Below, piece after piece: positions 10,463 to 21,194 of a stretch of DNA of 64,000 nucleotides; within the stretch, counting starts at the first letter, position 1, and each line of letters opens with the position of its first letter. Below the pieces are notes generated by a model that was given only the letters and a program-made list of their open reading frames with translations, had not been told where the DNA came from and did no database searches. This DNA is from Limnanthes douglasii subsp. nivea. Lineage: Eukaryota > Streptophyta > Magnoliopsida > Brassicales > Limnanthaceae. The position numbers and the translations under genes were made by a program. The stretch covers positions 196,873,273 through 196,937,272 of the forward strand of contig JAUPFV010000002.1 of assembly GCA_036936605.1 (NCBI GenBank), in the 5' to 3' direction.

Positions 10463-12050
10463 AATGGAACCAATAACAATCCAACCTCACCTCGAAGCTA
10501 ATAAACCTTCCATAAACTAAAAAACCCAATCGACCTCTTAGTCTCTCATTGCTGAGCCTTCTGATGACTCGTTAGAAGATCCCCCACTTCCGCCAAGACA
10601 AAATCAACCAAGAAATAATTTTTTCTTCTAGATCGTCATCCTATCAAGTTCATCTTGAATCCAAATCATCACTCTTTAGAAGAATCCTCATCCAAATCAC
10701 CAAAGAAAGCCTTTCCTATGCTTGCTGGATCTTGCCCAATAGAGCAGAATATGCACTATAATCCAGTTTTTAAAGAGTCTATGTATACTCATCAGAATGA
10801 AGTCAAGAAATCCTTCATAAATCTCTTAAATCCCTAAATCAAGGTCTTCAATCACGCAGATATTGACTACCAGATTAAAGACAATCAAAAAGCAGTTATT
10901 TTCAAAGATAAATATAAGTCTTCTTTGATTCTTCACTCTAAATTTACTCTTATCTTAAAAGTTTACTTTATGAAGCCTAAATTACCAGACTTTAGAGCAT
11001 TCTTAAACTCATTTTATTTTTTATGATAATATAGTATATATATTTATGACTATATGCATATATTCATAGAACTAGATAAACTAAAAGATTTAAAATTACT
11101 ATGGAAAAGAAAAGTCTACTCTATAGGCAATTTTTTTAAAGATTTTTGAAATGGAAACCAGCGTTTAACCTCAAACTGGAGTCTTCTGAGACTCCAGTTT
11201 GGGTAACTCTACCTCACATCCCAGAATACCTTATAATCTTGATTCCATCAACCATATAGTCTAAAGAAAATGGATTACCTTTGACTATACGGATTCCATC
11301 ATTTAATAGAACTAGCTTTAACTATGTTAAAGAACTTCTCATTATAGATTTATATAAATCACTTCCCCAAAAACTCTGGGTAGGTTTTGGAGAAAATGAT
11401 GGAATTTCGCAGTAGATATCCTATGGTTTCATGCCTAAATATTGTAACACATATAAATATTTAAGCCACAACAAAGAAAATTGTAATGGAAACCTGAAAA
11501 ATCCTGCAAGGTTAGCTGATATTGATAAGCAACTAATCTATAATCTTAATCCAACTTCCTTTAAAGAAGTTAGGGTCCCAAAACTCTCAAGGATTCTGCT
11601 ATCTCAGACCAACAAAATTACAAAACTTTTCAAATCAAAGACTTATATGAAAACAACAACAAACCAACCGAACTTACTACCAACATTCAACCCAATGATG
11701 CTAACATCATAAATGAAACTGAAACCAACCTGGTTAGCTCAAAATCTTCAGTTAACACTCCTAGTGTTTCTCCCTCATCTTAATAAAAAAAATTAATGCA
11801 GTCCTTCAAATGTTGGGATTACAGTTTTAGCCCCTTAACAGAATCAACCAAACCAAATAACTAAATTTAATCCCTTACATGTCCCTCTCTCAGGTAGCCT
11901 TCCTTCATCTCCAATGAAAGAAATATCCATTGGAACCATTGCTCAATCAAGGAGTAAAATTGTAACCAAATCTAAAGCCAATGCTCCGAAGGCCCCTAAA
12001 TATAATCAAACCAAAGGATCACCAAGATCCTCATCTCAACACTTTAAATG
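10463..12050 (+). pseudogene. LINE-1 ORF1 (DUF4283-like, zinc knuckle), broken
   Basis: The likely start is the ATG at 10463 (MEPITIQPHLEANKPS). Around 10970-11130 the shifted frames read KPKLPDFRAFLNSF and FIELDKLKDLKLLWKRK, which match the DUF4283-type region of plant LINE ORF1 proteins. From about 11431 there is CNTYKYLSHNKENC, a zinc knuckle in which the second Cys has become Tyr. The downstream part is Asn/Ser-rich. The product would be an RNA-binding nucleocapsid-like protein. Many stops make it non-functional. Confidence 0.65.
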
Positions 12051-12179
12051 ACAATCTCAATCCTCAGCTAGAATGCTAGAAGTATTGGAAATAAATGAAC
12101 TATTAGAAGACTTAGGTCAATCATTAAACATAAAAAATAGAGATTATTGCTCTTCAAGAGCCGATGATATCTATTGATA

Positions 12180-12742
12180 AAATTGACTTATTCAAAACCA
12201 AACTTGGCTTGCTCCATCATTGACCTTAAGGCTATTGATAACTTTAATAACATGGTTTTGGACTGTAAATTGGAAGATCCAAGTTACTCTGAATCTAAAT
12301 ACACTTGGTCTAATAATTCTAAATAGAAACGCTTCGACAAGGTGCTTTATAATGCAGTATGAAGAGATTTATTTTCCTCCACAAAGGCGAAACATCTGGC
12401 CAGAACTGGCTCAGACGACTCATCTTTGTGTATATACATGTCTAATCTCAACACCACCCAAACCATCTTTCTAATTCCAGAACATGTGGCTCCTCCACAA
12501 AGATTTCCTATACACTGTTGAAACCAATTGGGCTGACCAAATGTATGGTAATCTCGTTCGTGTTTTTTGGGCTAAATTGAAAAGATCGAAATAAAAATTA
12601 AAAACATGGAATAAGGATGTTTTGGGGAACATTTTTTATAGCATAATTAATGCTGAAGAAATTGTTAAAGATGCTAAAAACTTCATTGAGATTTCAAACA
12701 ATCCTGAAACCCATTCTAATTTAGCTAAGTCTATGGGCAATC
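12180..12742 (+). pseudogene. LINE-1 ORF2 first segment: endonuclease C-terminal part
   Basis: After a likely deletion of the endonuclease N-terminus, the text reads FNNMVLDCKLEDPSYSESKY, TWSNNSK and HLARTGSDDSSL. These match the F-T-W and S-D-H-x-P blocks of L1 endonuclease, with the catalytic His of SDH replaced by Asp. The linker to RT continues to 12742, where the hAT element inserts. Stops are frequent. Confidence 0.65.
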
Positions 12743-12750
12743 ACTTGAAC
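12743..12750. repeat. Target-site duplication, left copy (ACTTGAAC)
   Basis: The 8-bp sequence ACTTGAAC directly precedes the hAT element and recurs at 16684-16691. Eight base pairs is the hAT target duplication size. Confidence 0.9.
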
Positions 12751-13703
12751 TAGGCATGGGCATTCGGTTATTCGGTTCGGTCCGGTTCGGTTTTTTCGGT
12801 TCTCGGTTCTTTCGGTTTTGTAGAACTGGTACCAATTTAGGAACCGATTAAAATTCGGTTCAGTTTGGTATGGGTACTTAACCAAATGGTTACTTTGTAA
12901 CCAAAAGAACTGTTTGGAACCGAATCCGAAAGGAACTAAATGGTAATTTTGTAACCAAATGAACTATTTGGAACCTAATCCAAAATGAACCAAAATTTTA
13001 AAATGAACTACATCTGAATTGAACCAAAAACTAAACAACAAAATAACCCATAACAAGTTACACATTACAACTTCCAAATTACAATAATTGACCCAAAAAT
13101 TTATCCAAATTTGAAATTACAGATAGTATTGATAAAATAATATAAATTACACAAATCCGTCAACATAAAAACATTAATAATATTGTATATAAGTTAAAAA
13201 ATTTAACTCCGTAACTACTATAGCATCCAACGTACCAAACTTTGTAAGCTCCAAGGGACAATATGCTGCAACAAATTCAAAACTAATTTAAATAAGACTT
13301 CATTAATAAAGGCAAAAGTTCTAGCTGAAAGATATTAACTGCCTAAGCCTTTATGGATCATCATTGTATAAAATAGTGAATCTAGTTGGTTTCTCAATAG
13401 TCGTATAACCCTTTTAGATATATTCCAAAGGAGAAAACACAAAAAAGTGGGTATGCAAACAAGTTATACAAACAAACAGCAACTTGGCATTATGGAAACA
13501 AGTCATACAGACAAACAGCAACTTGGCATGAGTGGGTATCCAAACAAGTTATACAAACAAACAACAACTTGACAATGACATTATGGAAACAAGTTATACA
13601 AACAAACAGCAACTTGGCATTATAAAAACAAGTTATACAAACAAACAACAACTTGGCATGAGTGGGTATCCAAACAAGTTATACAAAAAACAACAACTTG
13701 GCA

Positions 13704-13712
13704 TTATGGAAA
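13704..13712. repeat. 9-bp target duplication of the MITE, left copy
   Basis: TTATGGAAA at 13704-13712 recurs exactly at 13973-13981. A 9-bp duplication is the Mutator-like size. Confidence 0.85.
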
Positions 13713-13972
13713 GGGTACGGCTAAATTCGGGCCCAAAAAATGTTAACCAGCCCCAAAAAAATGGTATTTTTAAATTTTTACAATTTTATCCTTACCCCGG
13801 CGGTTGAACCCATCTCAACCGTCGGTTGAGACCCTCTCACCCGACGGGAAAGCTGTTTCACCCGTCGGGGTAAGCTTCCCCGCCGGTTGAGAGGATCTCA
13901 ACCGGCGGGGTAAAAGACGGCTGAAATTTTTTGGGTATGGTTATCATCAAGGGCCCTAATTTAGCCAAACCC
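13713..13972. mobile_element. 260-bp MITE (Mutator-like by target duplication)
   Basis: The left end GGGTACGGCTAAATTCGGGCCC pairs with the reverse complement of the right end in 19 of 22 positions, giving terminal inverted repeats of about 22 bp. An exact 9-bp duplication flanks it. The interior is strikingly GC-rich against the AT-rich surroundings. It is made of repeated CCGGCGGTTGA and GTCGGTTGAG modules in both orientations, able to fold into hairpins. There is no coding capacity. The 9-bp duplication and the G-start ends favour a Mutator-derived origin. Confidence 0.85.
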
Positions 13973-14241
13973 TTATGGAAATTAGTTATACAAACAAACA
14001 ACAACTTGACATGAGTGGGTTTAGGGCTGATGTTCTTTTCATTACAAACAATAAATTAGAATGATGTAAATTAGAAAAATGTTTAAAGAGATACCTGACC
14101 TGATGCACGAAGCCAACAAATACCAAAAATTTGCTTAACTATTGAGAAAATCACGGCTAAACTCTAAAAAGTAAAAACATATAAAATTAAAGACTTCACA
14201 ATTAAATTTTATAAATTTAATCTAAAAAATGTAAGATATAA

Positions 14242-15486
14242 TTAGAAATTGGAAACTAAATAACCTTTTTCAAGTTGATCTTGTAATGCAATTTCCGAAA
14301 GAATATCTTCAGTAGTTGTATCTCCAACTTTGTCTCTTAAATTTAATGAACTTTTAAGCCATTGTTCGGTGCACATGAGGACTTCTATCATATAATGAGT
14401 AAGACGACTTCTGTAAGGATCAAGCACACGACCACTTGTGCTGAAGGTTGATTCCGAAGCAACATATGATACTTGCATAGCAAATACATCTTTAGCAATT
14501 TCAGACATGATTGGATACTTTCCAGCATTAACCTTCCACTATGACAAGATGTCATACTTTGTTCCAAGTACCAGATTTGGATTTTCAACACTTTCTTTCA
14601 AATAAAGCTCCAACTCATTACTTGGTTCTTGGAGCCCTTTCTCGTTAACTAATTTCTTGTAAATGAATTCAATTCTTTCATACCCACTAGTATCATCTTC
14701 CATTTCGTTTATGTTCACTCCAAGAATTTCTTGTCTAATAGTTGATTCAAATGTAGAATGTGATTGTGAGAAACCACTACTTGTCATTGATCTTCCAAAA
14801 TCAATAGAGTATTCTCCAAACAACCGCTTCATCACGTGATTTACTGATTGATCAATATCGATTGACTCCATACTACCATTTCCATAAAGCTCCTCAAAGC
14901 ATAGGATAGCAAAACCCATCTTGTTTGTCGGGTTTAACACACTTGCAACAATTACTAGCCTGTTGATCTCTTTTACTCCTTCCCAATATTTGTCAAACTT
15001 CACTCTCATTACTTTAGCTTTATCTCGCATGTCTTTATCGTAATCTTTAGAAAGTGTAATAAGATTTCTCTTAATGGTGACAATCTCAGCATAGCAGTTA
15101 GATGAGTTAACAGATTCGGAAGCTGAAAGAACCAAAGTGGAATGGTAAAATATTCTAAGAAATTTTACCAATTTATCAATTGCTTCCCAATTCTCATTTG
15201 TTGGTGGTCCAACTCTTTTTGCCCCATTTATTGTCTCATCAAACCAATCATTATAAACCTTATCTTCTGCTTGCATCTTATCAAAAGCCAATTTATACTT
15301 CAACGCTCTATTTAACATCAAGCCATGATATTTATTGGACTTGTTTCTTCGATTTAGATCCTCCTTCATTTTCTTCAGGATATTTTTTCCTTTTATATTG
15401 GTTATTAGTATCAGCTTCATGTTCAAAATTAACATCTTCATTAACCGGTTCAATATTATCATCCGTATGATACGCGGAAGAATCCA
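14242..15486 (-). pseudogene. hAT transposase, internally deleted and stopped
   Basis: On the minus strand the start MDSSAYHTDDNIEPVNED (from 15486) is an acidic N-terminus that runs into KRKKYPEENEGGSKSKK. The frame then changes near 15336, directly into the middle of a transposase (LMLNRALKYKLAFDKM, KVMRVKFDKYWEG, IVASVLNPTNKM), part of the RNase H-like region (DUF4413-type). The BED zinc finger and the first catalytic part are missing. Near the end a TAG at 14541-14539 replaces the first Trp of the usual W-W-K-V-N motif. After it the dimerisation domain continues in the same frame (AGKYPIMSEIAKDVFA, ASESTFSTSGRVLDPYRS) to 14242. It is non-functional. Confidence 0.88.
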
Positions 15487-15559
15487 TCTGCAAAAAATAG
15501 AAATAAAATAAAATTCAGTCGTGTACAACAATGCAAGCACTAAAAATAATTAATAATTT

Positions 15560-15960
15560 ATAGTTTACTGCAGTAGTAGTACTATATTTTATAAGTACTA
15601 AAACTGCAATATTAAAAAGAACAGTACTAAATTAGTAATGCAGCAAATTGCAGTAAAGTAATTTACTTATAAAGTTACAGTACTAAATTAGTACTGTTCT
15701 TTTTAATATTGCAGCATTAGTACCGCAACAAATTGCAGTAAACTATAAAGTACTAAATTTCAATAAAAATAATTTACTTATAAAATTACTTTATTTATAA
15801 AATTGTAAACTACAGCAAATTGCAAACCTAGTACTAATACTGCAGCAGCAAATTGCAGTAAAGTGTAAAATTGTAAACTTAGTACTAAGTTTAGTACTGC
15901 AGCAACAAATTGCAGTAAAGTGTAAAATTGCAATTATATAAACTTAGCAATTATATAGCT
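15560..15960. repeat. GCAG/TTGCAG-rich dispersed repeat field in the hAT element
   Basis: Multiple imperfect copies of AGCAAATTGCAGTAAAGT and AGTACTAAATTTAGTACTGC-like words occur here, some as inverted pairs. There is no coding potential. It lies just upstream of the transposase start. Confidence 0.7.
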
Positions 15961-16683
15961 GTCGACAAAATATGCAGCAATTGCGAAGTAATTATATAAA
16001 TAATTATGGTTCAAAATATACCCAAATTTTATACTGAATAAGTAAAATCAAGCAAAATTTAAACCGGTTCAATTATATAACTGCGGTCGACACAACAACG
16101 AATCGAAACTACAAGAATAAAATATGTAGTTAGAGAAAAACAAAAATATAAGAATAAAATACATGAGATGGAAATAATCTAGACTCCTCCATTGCAGTTT
16201 TTAAGTTAGGGCATGAACGAGAACCCGATTTTTTCATGATTTGGTTTAAGGTTAAGATTAGAAATTACACATTCGCTTAGGCACTACCGGTGGAGAGAAG
16301 ATTAGAAAAGAAAAAAACGTCGGTATATGAGTTTTTAAAGATGGAGGCTACGAGATAGGAGGAGGCAAAATCTCTGAAAGTCTATCGATATTCGATTAGG
16401 GTTTGAGAGTAAACTAAAATAAATTAAATTATTACTGATTAGTGATATTTTTTATTATTAGTTTAGATAATTTAAAATAAATAAATTTAAACTAAATTAT
16501 TACCCCTTATTCGGTTCTTAGTGGGTACTGTTCGGTTCTTGGTTCCGAACCGAACCGAACCGAGAACCGTGTATATTTAAGATAAGGAACCATACGGGTA
16601 TTTAGAAGGAACCAGAACCAAACCGAATCCATTATTTTGGTTCGGTTCAGTTTTTCGGTTCCATACCCATATGTCCATGCCTA

Positions 16684-16691
16684 ACTTGAAC
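16684..16691. repeat. Target-site duplication, right copy (ACTTGAAC)
   Basis: This is an exact copy of 12743-12750. The LINE reading frame text resumes immediately after it. Confidence 0.9.
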
Positions 16692-19478
16692 CTCGAAGCT
16701 AGAGAAGAATTCTTATGAGAAGAAAATAACTTATTTAACTGGGCAAAATAAGGTGATAGAAACTCAAAAACCTTTCATAACTATATTAAAAAAAATTCAA
16801 AAGAAACATGATCAACATAATTAAAGTCAATGTCTAATGGATTGAAAATCAATATAAGATTATGGATTCATTCATTAACCAATTCAAAAATCTTTTAAAC
16901 AATCAAACAAACCATCATACTATAACTAAAATAAAAAAGATTATTCCTCATATTTTAAATGATCAAGATAACAACAATTTGTTAAACACTCTAAATGAAG
17001 AGGAAATTCGGAAATATATAAACTCTCTCAACAAGAATAATGTTTCCAAAGTTGATGGATTCAACTCCAAATTCTACCAATCTTGCTGGTTCATCACTAA
17101 AAACGATTTGTACAATGCAATTAAAGCTTTTTTCAATGGTTACTCTATCATTGAATGCATTTTTGTCACTGCAATATGTCTTATCCCTAAAAAAAGATGC
17201 TCCCATCATTTGGGAAGACTACAGACCTATTAGTCTTTGCACAATTTTTAACAGAATCCTCTCCAAGATCATTAAAAATAGAATTACCAATATATTACCT
17301 AAAATTATCTCTTTAGAACAAACTGACTTCATACAAAACATGCAGATCAATGAACACTCATTAATCACACAAAATGGTCCATAACATTAATAAAAACATT
17401 AGATGAGTTAACATTATATTAAAACTAGATATGGTCAAAGCCTTCGACATAATCAGTTTTGAATTTATATCTCTTGTCTTATAATGTTTTGGGTTCAATC
17501 ACAAATTCATTGAATCAATCAAAAAATAAACTGAATCAGCCAATTTATCCATCATTATTAATGGCTCATTTCATGGTTACTTCAAATCCACCAATGGTGT
17601 GAGGGAGGGTGATCATTTATCATAGAGGCTCTTCATCATTATCGGAGAATTTCTATTAAGAGATCTTAAAACTCTTTTTTTGCAAACCATTCTATGTACT
17701 TATACTCTAGAATTAATCTTCAGATTCAATGTCTTGCATATGCTGATAATGTAATTATTTTTATGAATGGTTCCATCATTAATGTAAATAAAGCATCCAA
17801 TTTCCTTGATTATTATCAAACTATATGATAAAATAAACAGAAATAGGATCAAAAATATCAAACATATAAATGGCTTTAATCATAGCCACATTACATTTAA
17901 ATATCTTGGAATTAACATACATAAAAATAACAATATCATATATTTTAATGACTTGGTGACCAAGTTACAAGATCATAAACTGGGATAAATTCTCCCTCTC
18001 TTTTAGAGGCAGTTCAATCTGTTCTATCTTCAATTCCTCTCTTTTATATGCAAACTTGTAACTTTCCTAACTATGCAATTCACAAAATAAACGCCCTCAT
18101 GAAAAAATTCATTCGGGGCTCCAAAAAGCCACCACCCAATCTACTATCTGGTCCAACTGGACTTCTTTTTTGTTTTCCATATGATGAAGAAGGTCTGAAT
18201 TTGAGAAATTTAAAAGATACTCAACATACTTACACTTGTAAGCTATGGATGAATTTCAGTCCAACAAAACCATTTGGGCTAATTTAATGCATTTTATCTA
18301 CTGAAAATCTTCACACCTCTTCAAGTTAACCTTAAACCATCTGATCCAAAAACTTGGAAAAAAATACTGAAATTTAAACACATTGCTGATGATAACATAT
18401 TCAGGAGATTGGGTAAGGGTCAACTAAATTTTTGGCTCGACAAATGGAATAAGTCTCACCCTTTTATAACCCTAAATTACTCAAAAAACAATCATTATTT
18501 CAAAGGTGACAAAGTTGTTAATATATGGACTAACAACAATTGGAACTATGATAAATTAAAAGAGAATGTATGCCAATCTAACATAAAGAGCATTTCAAAA
18601 TTGAACATTGACATTGACCATGGTAACACTATAATATGGAGCAAATCTAATGTATGTTTTATTTTAAAAATACACGGCAATATATTAGAGATTGCCATCC
18701 CAAATTATATTTACACTTAATAAAATTTGCCATAAAAAGTGTTCATTTCTCTCTTGGAGATGGTTAAAAGGTTATATTTTGCTAGACACTATTATGCAAT
18801 CTAAAAACTTTTCTCTTGCTTCCAAGTGCCAGCATTGTCTTAAAATTGAATCCATTCCCCATATCTTTGTCACCTGCCAAACTTCATGGAAAATCGGAAG
18901 ATTATTTTCTTATTTATTTAATATTAAAATTGGTCAGCACATGTCTATAAAACATATAATCTTTTGATGGTTTTCATCCATTAATAGCCTTACCCATATC
19001 ATAACCATTCTTCCAGCAATTATTTGCTGGAATATATGGTCTGACAGAAACAACATGAAACACAAAGGCAAAAACACTTCTACTAAATCCTTAATAGACA
19101 AGATAATGTATTCTCTAATTAATTTAGATAATATCTTATTGTTTAAGAATACGCATTCGCATGGTGACTACTATATTGCCAAATCCCTAGGTTGTTTCAA
19201 TCATCATTCATTTCATAAACCTCCTATGCATGTTAAATGACACCCCTTATTAGGAATAGACTTAACTAAATTGTGACTGATATTTTATAATAAATTGTGA
19301 AGTTAGGAGTGAAATTACAATAAGAAATCACCTTGGTAACCTTATCAAAGCTACTGGTCACTCATATGGTAAAACTCTTGTTATTATTGTTGAAGTTAGA
19401 GCTTTATTACATGGACTAGTATTATGTTATAATAACAATTATACTCATGTTGATATTGAGTCTGATTTATTAGTTCTA
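16692..19478 (+). pseudogene. LINE-1 ORF2 second segment: RT, zf-RVT and RNase H start, broken
   Basis: After the hAT element the text continues as L1-type RT. Signatures are EDYRPISLCTIFNRILSKII and QTDFIQNMQINEHSLITQ (about 17220-17375) and KLDMVKAFD (about 17425). The catalytic motif YADD appears as AYADNVIIF (17736-17762), so the second Asp is lost. A zinc-finger-like region (SLASKCQHC, then HIFVTC) lies at about 18810-18880. RNase H text (AEVRALLHG-like, YTHVDIESDLLVLIEI) runs up to the next insertion. Stops and frameshifts are numerous. Confidence 0.8.
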
Positions 19479-20325
19479 ATTGAAATTAGGGGTGAGCAAA
19501 AACCGAAAAAAACCGAACCAAACCGAAAAAAATCTGTTTGGTCGGTTTAAAAAAAATACCTTTCGGTTTCGGTTTTTATTTTCCAAACCGAACTATGGTC
19601 GGTCGGTTTTCGGTTTGTTTGTTTGTAAAACCGAATCAAACCGAAACTGACCGAATCAATAGATAGATTACAAAATATATTATAACCTTCACATACTATT
19701 AGCCGAATGGTTAACTCGATCGATTAAAATGCTTTCCAATAACCTATTTTTGTTTTCTTTCAATGAAATTTATAACATTATATCTATACATTGATTTCTG
19801 TCATTTCTGTCTATGAAATTAATATTAATATAACTTAAAATTTTTGTTTTCTTTCAGTGAAATTTATTTGATTTCTGTCATTTTTGTTTATGAAACTAAT
19901 ATTAATATAACTTAAACTAATATATACTAATAACGTGCTTTGAAAATATATGTTTTTTATATAATTTTTACTGTCAATGAAATTTATAAATTGGTTTTTA
20001 AATTTTATTATTAATATTATGTTATTATAAACATAAAAAGGAAAAGATTAATTATTGGTTTAATGGATTTATTATAAAAAAAATTAAATTCTTTACTAAA
20101 TTTTAATTTTTTTAAAAAAATTAACGGGAATCGCACCGCGCCGCACCGCACCGCACCAAACCGAACCAAACCGATGTTAAAACCGACAAACCGAACCGAA
20201 ACCGAAAAAAAACCGATTTTTTTAACAAATCGGTTTAATAATTTATAAACCGAATTATTTCGGTTCAGATTAAATATTTATCAAAAAACCGACCGAACCG
20301 ACCGAATCTCACCCCAAATTTAAAT
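19479..20325. mobile_element. Non-autonomous hAT-type element (831 bp) with 8-bp flanks
   Basis: The element proper is 19487-20317. It starts TAGGGGTGAG and ends CTCACCCCAA, giving 10-bp inverted repeats with one mismatch. The flanks ATTGAAAT (19479-19486) and ATTTAAAT (20318-20325) match at 7 of 8 positions, as expected for an old hAT target duplication. Both sub-terminal regions are packed with AACCGAACC and GGTCGGTTT motifs. There is no coding capacity. It interrupts the RNase H text of LINE-1, which resumes afterwards. Confidence 0.8.
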
Positions 20326-21194
20326 GTTAGGCTCGAAGCGATCCATTTGGTTCATTTCACCCTTATTAGACTGTTGTAGAAATTTTTTAACAACTCACAT
20401 GACAATGAAACACATATTCTGTCAGTAGAACTTGACCGCATATTAGATTTCAAAATGGGTTACTTATTAAAAAAAATTATATATTGCTCCATTAATCTTA
20501 TAATAATCTATTTTATAATCTAGAAGACATAAATCTTCCTAATCAATCATTGTTTTTTCTTACGTAATCGCATTGATAAGTTATGCATATAAAAAATAAA
20601 TAAATTGCAGTTTAAATGAATGAAGATCTTCAAATTTTATTTATGAGCTTATGATCGATGTAACCACAATAATGACTTACAATATTTAACTGTCATTCTA
20701 AACCATTCAAATTACATTTATGTAATTTGACATTCAATAAAATATCAAGTTTGTTAAAAAATATATATTCTATACTTTAACAAACCAAAATATAATAATA
20801 ACAAACATATATTCATGAATTTCAGATTTCGATTTAAAAATTAAAAATGCACATTATAAAAACACTTGTTTCGATTACATACATCGAAATAAAAATCCTA
20901 CACAATATATAATACTAAAAATTGACATCAATATATAATTCGGATCAAAATAATAATCTCCAAAACTCATTATTAAATTTATGTTCGTAACTCCTTTAAT
21001 TTGCTAATATGAGTGATAAACATATAATTTACACGTTAATTATAAATGGTGATGTTTCTTTTGGAATTGGAACAAATTTCTCATTTTTCCATCGAAAAGT
21101 TTAAAAAGATAAAAATAAATTACAGCTTAAACGACAACTAATCCGACACGAACAGATAGCACCAAACCTTAAGTAAAACGTTTAGATAAGTAAA
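20326..21194. other. LINE-1 RNase H tail, then gene-free AT-rich spacer
   Basis: The first roughly 150 bases read as the rest of the LINE RNase H domain (LEAIHLVHF, then ELDRILDFKMGY) with stops. From about 20480 to the start of the PARN-like gene I see only AT-rich intergenic sequence. A possible TATA-like ATTATAAAT lies near 21039, about 150 bases before the first ATG. Confidence 0.55.

Larger units (their letters stand above)
13446..14025. repeat. Minisatellite in the hAT element, split by a MITE
   Basis: About seven imperfect copies of a 40-50 bp unit are present, built around AACAAGTTATACAAACAAAC and GCAACTTGGCATTATGG. Two spacer variants alternate (GAGTGGGTATCC or ATTATGG). The units carry the short inverted pair AAGTT and AACTT. 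The array runs from 13446 to 13712 and resumes at 13973 after the MITE. Confidence 0.85.
12751..16683. mobile_element. hAT transposon, internally deleted (3.93 kb)
   Basis: The ends are TAGGCATGGGCA and TGTCCATGCCTA, which form 12-bp terminal inverted repeats with one mismatch. An exact 8-bp duplication (ACTTGAAC) flanks the element. The sub-terminal regions (12765-12990 and 16500-16670) are dense in GGTTCGG and CCGAACC motifs on both sides, as expected for transposase-binding arrays. The interior holds a damaged transposase on the minus strand, a minisatellite with a nested MITE, and a GCAG-rich repeat field. It lies inside LINE-1 ORF2, so it is younger than that element. Confidence 0.92.
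10463..20480 (+). mobile_element. Decayed LINE (L1-type) split by two insertions (LINE-1)
   Basis: In plus orientation there is an ORF1 with a DUF4283-like region and a zinc knuckle. The end of an endonuclease follows, then an RT domain, a zf-RVT region and an RNase H. All are broken by stops and frame changes. The body is interrupted at 12751-16683 and 19487-20317 by hAT-type insertions whose duplicated target sequences rejoin the LINE reading. The 3' border is approximate, and no clear poly(A) or flanking duplication was found. Confidence 0.8.

Noticed and set aside
13446..13712. CRISPR-like repeats with spacers
   Set aside because: The variable parts are themselves repeated variants and the setting is a hAT transposon.
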